A stretch of 28,202 nucleotides of DNA from Deltaproteobacteria bacterium. Lineage in GTDB: Bacteria > Desulfobacterota > DSM-4660 > Desulfatiglandales > B25-G16. Positions within the stretch are counted from its first letter, which is position 1, and each line of letters begins with the position of its first letter. Where the stretch lies: NCBI GenBank assembly GCA_019308645.1, contig JAFDHR010000006.1:1-28202 (forward strand), in the 5' to 3' direction. The position numbers and the translations under genes were made by a program. The notes beneath the pieces were generated by a model. That model made no database searches. It was not told the origin of the DNA and saw only the letters and a program-made list of their open reading frames with translations. This document shows, one piece after another, positions 22,832 through 28,202 of this stretch.

Positions 22832-25800
22832 TAATTACCTCCTTTGTGGTCTACTGAAGACGTATCAATGTCCCGGTGGTAGCTTTGAAGTGATTTGACA
22901 AGCCCCTGATCACTTTGAAACGCTTCAATACCTCTGACAGCAGCCATGGCTGCTGCAAGGGTAGTGATATAAGGAACCTTGTACTTGATAGCAGATTTGC
23001 GAATATATGAATCGTCGTACTTGCTCAATTTACCGCTTGGTGTATTTATCACCAATTGAATCTCCCCATTTTTTATGGCATCTGCAATGTTTGGTCTTCC
23101 CTCGTGTAATTTGAGTATATGTTCCGATTCAACCCCATGTTCCGCCATGAATTTATGGGTTCCCTTGGTAGTCTTGATCGTAAATCCAAGCGTTTTGAAT
23201 CGTTTTGCGATTTCTGGAATGGTCGATCTGTCTTTTTCTGACACAGTAATGAGAACAGTACCTTCAGTAGGAAGTCGCTGTTGAGCAGCCTCCTCAGTCT
23301 TAAAAAATGCCGGACCAGGGTTTTTGGCAAGCCCAAGCACCTCTCCTGTGGACCGCATTTCAGGACCTAAAAGAGGATCAACCTCAGGGAACATATTAAA
23401 GGGGAAGACCGCTTCCTTTACTCCAAAATGGGGAATGGATCTTTGTTTAAGGTTAAGATTGTCAATTGTCTTCCCAAGCATGATCTTGGTAGCTAATCGG
23501 GCCATAGAAATATTGCAGACCTTGGAGACAAGAGGGACAGTTCTGGATGCGCGTGGGTTGGCCTCAAGGACATAAACAGTATCGTGGGCAATGGCGTATT
23601 GTATGTTTAAAAGACCAACTACATTGAGCTCTACTGCTATCTTCCTGGTATATTCGTTGATGGTATCAATGTGCTGAGATGGAATGCTGACTGGTGGAAT
23701 TATGCAGGCAGAGTCTCCTGAATGGACACCGGCGAGCTCTATGTGTTCCATAATAGAAGGCACAAATGCACGGGTGCCATCGGCCAGGGCATCAGCCTCC
23801 GCCTCGATAGCGTTTTCTAAAAACTTGTCGATTAGAATCGGCCTTTCAGGTGTAACACCAACAGCAGCTGCCACATAATGCTTGAGCATCTCCTTATCAT
23901 AGACCACCTCCATCCCCCTTCCCCCAAGCACGTAGGATGGTCTGACCATGAGAGGGTATCCGATCTTTTCTGCAATGGCTAACGCTTCATCCAGGGTGCT
24001 GGCCATTCCGGATTCTGGCTCAGGTATGCCAAGTTTGGCCATCATTTTTCGAAAACGATCCCTGTCCTCGGCCAGGTCAATGCTATCCGGTGATGTCCCT
24101 ATTATTTTGACGCCAGCCTCTGCCAACTCGTTAGCAATATTGAGCGGTGTCTGTCCCCCAAACTGCACTATTACTCCCTCTGGCCTTTCCTTTTCATATA
24201 TGCTCAATACATCCTCAACTGTGAGGGGCTCGAAATAAAGTCGGTCAGATGTATCATAGTCGGTTGAGACGGTTTCAGGGTTACAGTTAACCATGATAGA
24301 TTTGAAACCCAGATCACGCAAGGCAAAGGCCGCATGAACGCATGTGTAATCAAATTCTATCCCCTGTCCGATCCGGTTAGGTCCACTGCCTAAGATCATG
24401 ATCTTGCGACCAGCTTCTTTTTCGACCTTGTCCGGTGCATTGTAGGTAGAGAAATAGTACGCTGCATTTTCTACACCGCTAACAGGGACAGGTTCCCACC
24501 CCTCAATCACCCCAAGGGAGGTACGCCGCTCTCTGATATCCTTTTCTGGAATTTCAAGGATATTCGATAGATAACGGTCTGCGAATCCATCTTTCTTGGC
24601 CTGGATTAATAGATCACCAGGAAGAGTTTTGCCTTTAAATGTGAGGATCTTCTCCTCGAGCTCAACGAGCTCCTTCATCTGTTCAATAAACCAGGGTTTG
24701 ATATAGGTCTTGTTGTAGAGCTCATTGATGGGTGCATCCTTCCTTAAGGCCTCATACATAATGAATTGTCGTTCGCTGGAGGGTTCGGTTAACAGATCCA
24801 TTAGCTCCTCAAGAGATTTTTCATGAAAATCCTTTGCAAACCCAAGCCCATAACGACCATTTTCAAGGGAGCGGATCGATTTCTGAAATGCCTCTTTATA
24901 TGTTTTTCCAATACTCATTACTTCACCCACAGCCCTCATCTGTGTACCGAGCTTGTCTTCGGCACCCACGAATTTCTCAAAACCCCACCTGGCAAACTTC
25001 ACTACAACGTATTCTCCAGAAGGGGTATATTTATCCAGGGTGCCTTCCCGCCAGTAAGTGAGCTCATCCAGGGTCATGCCGGCTGCTAACAGGGTAGAGA
25101 TTCTGGCAATAGGGAAACCTGTAGCTTTGGATGCAAGGGCTGAAGAGCGTGAAGTCCGTGGGTTAATTTCAATGACAACAACACGGCCTGAGTTCAAATC
25201 ATGGGCAAACTGGATATTTGTACCACCTATCACCTGGATTGCCTCTACAATCTTGTATGAATAATTCTGCATTCTCATCTGCAATTCAGGATCTATGGTA
25301 AGCATGGGCGCTGTACAAAAAGAGTCGCCAGTGTGGACTCCCATTGCATCAACATTCTCTATAAAACAGACAGTGATCATCTGGTTCTTTTTATCTCTAA
25401 CCACCTCGAGCTCCAGCTCCTCCCAGCCGAGCACCGATTCCTCCACCAGGATCTGGCCGATAAGGCTGGCAGAAAGTCCACGACTTGCCACGGTTCTGAG
25501 TTCTTCAACATTATAAACCAGGCCGCCACCTGTACCTCCCATGGTATAGGCAGGCCTGATGACCACCGGGTAGCCAAGCTCTTGAGCGATTTTTTCCGCC
25601 TCCTCAACACTAAAGGCCGGTGCACTTTCAGGCATGTCTATGCCCAGTTTTTTCATGGTGGTCTTGAACTCTATCCTGTCCTCACCTCGCTCTATTGCAT
25701 CAATTGCCACACCGATGATCTTAACACCATATTTTTCGAGAATCCCTTTTTTAGACAACTCTGATGAAAGATTAAGTCCAGACTGTCCTCCGAGATTTGG

Positions 25801-26061
25801 TAAAAGGGCATCCGGCCGCTCTTTAGCAATAATCTTCTCCATGGTTTCCACATTGAGTGGCTCAATATAGGTAATATCGGCCATTTCTGGATCGGTCATG
25901 ATGGTTGCTGGATTAGAATTGACCAATACAATCTCATAACCAAGTGCCTTTAAGGCCTTGCAGGCCTGGGTACCAGAGTAATCAAATTCACAGGCCTGGC
26001 CGATAATAATAGGACCGGAACCGATAATCATAATCTTATGGATATCCTCGCGTTTGGGCAT
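22831..26061 (-). CDS. carB: Carbamoyl-phosphate synthase large subunit
   Basis: CarB makes carbamoyl phosphate from bicarbonate, ATP and ammonia for pyrimidine and arginine synthesis. At 1076 residues it is full length. It shows the duplicated structure: the first half starts KIMIIGSGPIIIGQACEFDYSG (9-30) with the ATP-grasp stretch RPAYTMGGTGGG (169-180) and ENVDAMGVHTGDS (235-247); the second repeats it as KIMILGSGPNRIGQGIEFDYT, RPSYVLGGRGMEVVYD and EHIELAGVHSGDSACIIPP. The C-terminal regulatory MGS-like domain (about 930-1076) is present. It leads the operon carB-purF-nadE, with an AGAGGA ribosome site. Its partner CarA is truncated at 17527-17790, so a second carA or free ammonia must be used. 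Confidence 0.97.
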   Translation of the reverse strand: MPKREDIHKIMIIGSGPIIIGQACEFDYSGTQACKALKALGYEIVLVNSNPATIMTDPEMADITYIEPLNVETMEKIIAKERPDALLPNLGGQSGLNLSSELSKKGILEKYGVKIIGVAIDAIERGEDRIEFKTTMKKLGIDMPESAPAFSVEEAEKIAQELGYPVVIRPAYTMGGTGGGLVYNVEELRTVASRGLSASLIGQILVEESVLGWEELELEVVRDKKNQMITVCFIENVDAMGVHTGDSFCTAPMLTIDPELQMRMQNYSYKIVEAIQVIGGTNIQFAHDLNSGRVVVIEINPRTSRSSALASKATGFPIARISTLLAAGMTLDELTYWREGTLDKYTPSGEYVVVKFARWGFEKFVGAEDKLGTQMRAVGEVMSIGKTYKEAFQKSIRSLENGRYGLGFAKDFHEKSLEELMDLLTEPSSERQFIMYEALRKDAPINELYNKTYIKPWFIEQMKELVELEEKILTFKGKTLPGDLLIQAKKDGFADRYLSNILEIPEKDIRERRTSLGVIEGWEPVPVSGVENAAYYFSTYNAPDKVEKEAGRKIMILGSGPNRIGQGIEFDYTCVHAAFALRDLGFKSIMVNCNPETVSTDYDTSDRLYFEPLTVEDVLSIYEKERPEGVIVQFGGQTPLNIANELAEAGVKIIGTSPDSIDLAEDRDRFRKMMAKLGIPEPESGMASTLDEALAIAEKIGYPLMVRPSYVLGGRGMEVVYDKEMLKHYVAAAVGVTPERPILIDKFLENAIEAEADALADGTRAFVPSIMEHIELAGVHSGDSACIIPPVSIPSQHIDTINEYTRKIAVELNVVGLLNIQYAIAHDTVYVLEANPRASRTVPLVSKVCNISMARLATKIMLGKTIDNLNLKQRSIPHFGVKEAVFPFNMFPEVDPLLGPEMRSTGEVLGLAKNPGPAFFKTEEAAQQRLPTEGTVLITVSEKDRSTIPEIAKRFKTLGFTIKTTKGTHKFMAEHGVESEHILKLHEGRPNIADAIKNGEIQLVINTPSGKLSKYDDSYIRKSAIKYKVPYITTLAAAMAAVRGIEAFQSDQGLVKSLQSYHRDIDTSSVDHKGGN

Positions 26062-26214
26062 TGTTTATATCCTCTTAATTGGAATTAAAGAATTCAATAC
26101 GTAGGAAATTATTTTGTCTTGAAAAATAGTACGAAGATAAAAATTTATCAAGCAGTTTCCTTATAAATGGAGACTTTCAAATACATATGGATACACATCT
26201 TTCGTTTTGTATAT

Positions 26215-27732
26215 TCATGAGATGAAGAGATTTTTTGTGGGAAAATTTGGATCACTTGTCAGGTTAACGCCCAGACGCCTTAAACCAGCTTCATCGCCTG
26301 GTGTGGGGATATGTGTTATATGGACCTCACAGCCGTGAAGTTCTTTTAATTTCTCAATAGCTAATTGAGCAGCAGAATTCGTCGTAGCGCTGATACCAAG
26401 GGCAATCAAGGTTTCGTTCAAATCCAGGCTAACCGTTTTCTCATTCAGGAATTCAGTTTTGAGATTTTTGACTGAATCCGTTATGTGGGAAGGCAGCAGT
26501 TTTATTTTATTGGGAATTTCCGCCAAGTGCTTTATGGCATGCAAAATAAGACTTGAGGCTGCATGCATAAGAGGAGAGTTATTGCCGGTAACTATGGTGC
26601 CGTCCTTTAATGCAATTGCTGCCCCACAATAAATGCCTTCATTACCTTTATTTGCCTCCTGTGCCTCTTTGGCGGCCTGGCGTGCCGGTTCGACAACACT
26701 CCTGTGCTCCGGTTCGAAATTAAAATCCCGGATAAAAAGTTCTACCCTCTGGAAAGTCTCCTTGTCCGTAAACCCCATCACATATTCACATTGGTATCGA
26801 AAATACCGCCTGATAATTTCCTGCTTGGCTGCCGTACTTGTGAGTCCATCGTCAGTTATAGCGAAACCTGCTCGATTTACTCCCATATCTGTTGGAGATT
26901 TGTAAAATGATTCGCCACCGGTTATTTTTTCTAATATTCTTTTTAGAACAGGGAATATTTCGACATCGCGGTTATAGTTTACTGCTTTCCGATCGTATGA
27001 TTCTAAATGGAAAGGATCAATGAGGTTAAAATCTTTGATATCAGCGGTTGCTGCCTCATACGCTACATTGACAGGATGCTTAAGCGGTAAATTCCATATA
27101 GGAAAGGTCTCAAATTTGGCATATCCGGACTTAATCCCTTTCTTGTAGTCATGGTATAATTGAGAAAGGCACGTGGCTAACTTCCCGCTGCCGGGACCGG
27201 GCCCTGTAACAATGACCAGGGGGTTTTCTGTTTCAATATATTCATTTGCTCCGTAACCTTCGTCGCTGACTATCAGATCTACATCTGTGGGATATCCTTT
27301 TGTATAACGATGGGTGTAAACCTTTATATTTCTCCTTTCCAATTTATTTTTGAACAATGTGGCGGCTGGTTGATTATCGAAACGGTTTATAATCACACCC
27401 AGTACATCGATTCCCCACCCTCGTAAATCGTCGATAAGTTTGAGGGCATCGGAATCATAGGTAATGCCAAAGTCTGCTCTTATTTTTTTTCTTTCAATAT
27501 CACCGGCATAAATGCAAAGCAGGATATCTGCCTTATCTTTTAATTGCTGTAAAAGCTTTATTTTTGCATTCGGATCATACCCAGGCAAAACCCTCGAAGC
27601 GTGATAATCAAAAAGCAGTTTACCTCCAAATTCGAGATACAGTTTGTTGTTAAATCTCTTAACCCTTTCGAGGATTGCAGCGGTCTGTTCTCTTATGTAT
27701 CGTTCATTATCAAAAGCTATTATTCCTACCAT
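26215..27732 (-). CDS. DUF1846 family protein
   Basis: This 505-residue conserved protein belongs to the DUF1846 family, which has known structures but no established function to my knowledge. The family signature is clear at the N-terminus (MVGIIAFDNERYIREQT, then LYLEFGGKLLFDYHASRVLP and GYDPNAKIKLL). A glycine-rich loop, TGPGPGSGKLATCLSQ (176-191), resembles a nucleotide-binding P-loop. Later landmarks include TDMGVNRAGFAI and HAASSLILHAIKHLAEIP. No signal peptide or membrane segment is seen, so it should be cytoplasmic. It lies 153 bases upstream of carB in the same direction; a functional link is not shown by the sequence. Confidence 0.9.
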   Translation of the reverse strand: MVGIIAFDNERYIREQTAAILERVKRFNNKLYLEFGGKLLFDYHASRVLPGYDPNAKIKLLQQLKDKADILLCIYAGDIERKKIRADFGITYDSDALKLIDDLRGWGIDVLGVIINRFDNQPAATLFKNKLERRNIKVYTHRYTKGYPTDVDLIVSDEGYGANEYIETENPLVIVTGPGPGSGKLATCLSQLYHDYKKGIKSGYAKFETFPIWNLPLKHPVNVAYEAATADIKDFNLIDPFHLESYDRKAVNYNRDVEIFPVLKRILEKITGGESFYKSPTDMGVNRAGFAITDDGLTSTAAKQEIIRRYFRYQCEYVMGFTDKETFQRVELFIRDFNFEPEHRSVVEPARQAAKEAQEANKGNEGIYCGAAIALKDGTIVTGNNSPLMHAASSLILHAIKHLAEIPNKIKLLPSHITDSVKNLKTEFLNEKTVSLDLNETLIALGISATTNSAAQLAIEKLKELHGCEVHITHIPTPGDEAGLRRLGVNLTSDPNFPTKNLFIS

Positions 27733-28202
27733 GTTTCCCTTGTCTGTTGATTATTTTCCCTTCATGAAATAAGGTCTTTGTCTTTAATATTCAATAGCTC
27801 TGCACCTTCATAATACTGATTACTCTTCATATCGCCCGAGCTAAGCTACTTGATTGCAGCAGCAATCAACTATCTTCAGCGATTTGGGTACGCAGGGAAA
27901 GAAACTCCCCCTTACCCGCTTAGAAATATTTTATAACCTTTTGTTTGTCGACGGAAACATGAAAGCAGGTGAAGGGAGAAGGGCTATCTTCTAATTTCGA
28001 AATTTGCCTCCTTGCTTTTCCTTATTCATTTTATAAATTTCTCCCGATTAAATTCAGCACACTTTCCTGAAGTTGCGAATGTATACATTATAGAAAGGTG
28101 TTGAAAAGTGTCCTGCGCAAGTGTGAAAATTTGTTACCGGCAGGCTAAACTGGCCTCGCTTTTTTTCTGCTTTCTGTTTTTCTTGACCCATGTCGAAAAC
28201 TG
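27733..28202. other. Intergenic region at the right window edge
   Basis: This stretch of 470 bases lies upstream of the DUF1846 gene and should contain its promoter. It holds a perfect hairpin at 27850-27869 (ttgattgc, loop agca, gcaatcaa) without a T tract, a doubled AAGTGT (starts 13 bases apart, near 28108-28126), and a weak stem followed by a run of T near 28141-28167 that could be the end of a plus-strand transcription unit. No protein frame is convincing. Confidence 0.45.

Noticed and set aside
22831..26061. Many 60-140 codon frames opposite carB, nadE and purF
   Set aside because: They are antisense shadows of long conserved genes with strong motifs and have no independent support.
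28139..28175. Rho-independent terminator at the right edge
   Set aside because: The stem is only about four base pairs, although a T run follows; too weak to list as its own feature.

Overview
The window looks like a chromosomal segment of an anaerobic, moderately AT-rich bacterium. It carries housekeeping genes for nitrogen assimilation and nucleotide, NAD and amino-acid synthesis, interrupted by a defence island. The adenylylation-free (alpha-type) GlnA, the archaeal-type asparagine synthetase, the carB-purF-nadE cluster and the Fe-S-rich defence enzyme would fit a Desulfobacterota-like or other deep anaerobic lineage. That placement is an inference; there is no rRNA or other phylogenetic marker here.

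Left part (1-4048, all minus strand): the 5' part of argG, cut by the window edge, with a large inverted repeat just upstream of it; then a two-gene operon of glnA followed by a class II aminoacyl-tRNA-synthetase-like gene that I read as an ammonia-dependent asparagine synthetase of the archaeal AS-AR type. Together they make a small amide and arginine supply block.

Middle part (4049-17526): an accessory region. From left to right it holds a mostly non-coding spacer with hairpins, a toxin-first RelE/Phd toxin-antitoxin pair (minus strand), a frameshifted and truncated remnant of a PLD-type protein, and a tightly coupled plus-strand operon: a PAPS-reductase-like protein (BrxP), a DUF4007-like protein, BrxC, PglZ and BrxL. 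I read this as a type 4 BREX anti-phage system, the version in which a PAPS-reductase protein stands where other BREX types have the PglX methyltransferase. Adjacent reading frames overlap, except for a structured gap before pglZ. The operon ends in an ATGA-coupled 28-residue stub. It is followed by a 285-base tract full of inverted repeats that looks like a structured RNA or mobile-element remnant, read on the minus strand.

Right part (17527-27732, all minus strand): carA is cut off after about 72 residues exactly where the accessory region begins. Upstream of it lie hisF, a cytidylate-kinase-like protein with a BON domain, glutamine-dependent NAD synthetase, a divergent PurF-like amidophosphoribosyltransferase, complete carB, and a DUF1846 protein. 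carB-purF-nadE is a close-packed operon.

The points most worth attention are the type 4 BREX locus, with its Fe-S/PP-loop enzyme fused to DUF4007 and a second DUF4007 gene beside it; its short BrxL; the loss of most of carA at the island border; the inverted-repeat-rich tract at that border; the PurF-like protein lacking the usual glutaminase RYST motif; and the archaeal-type asparagine synthetase next to glnA.
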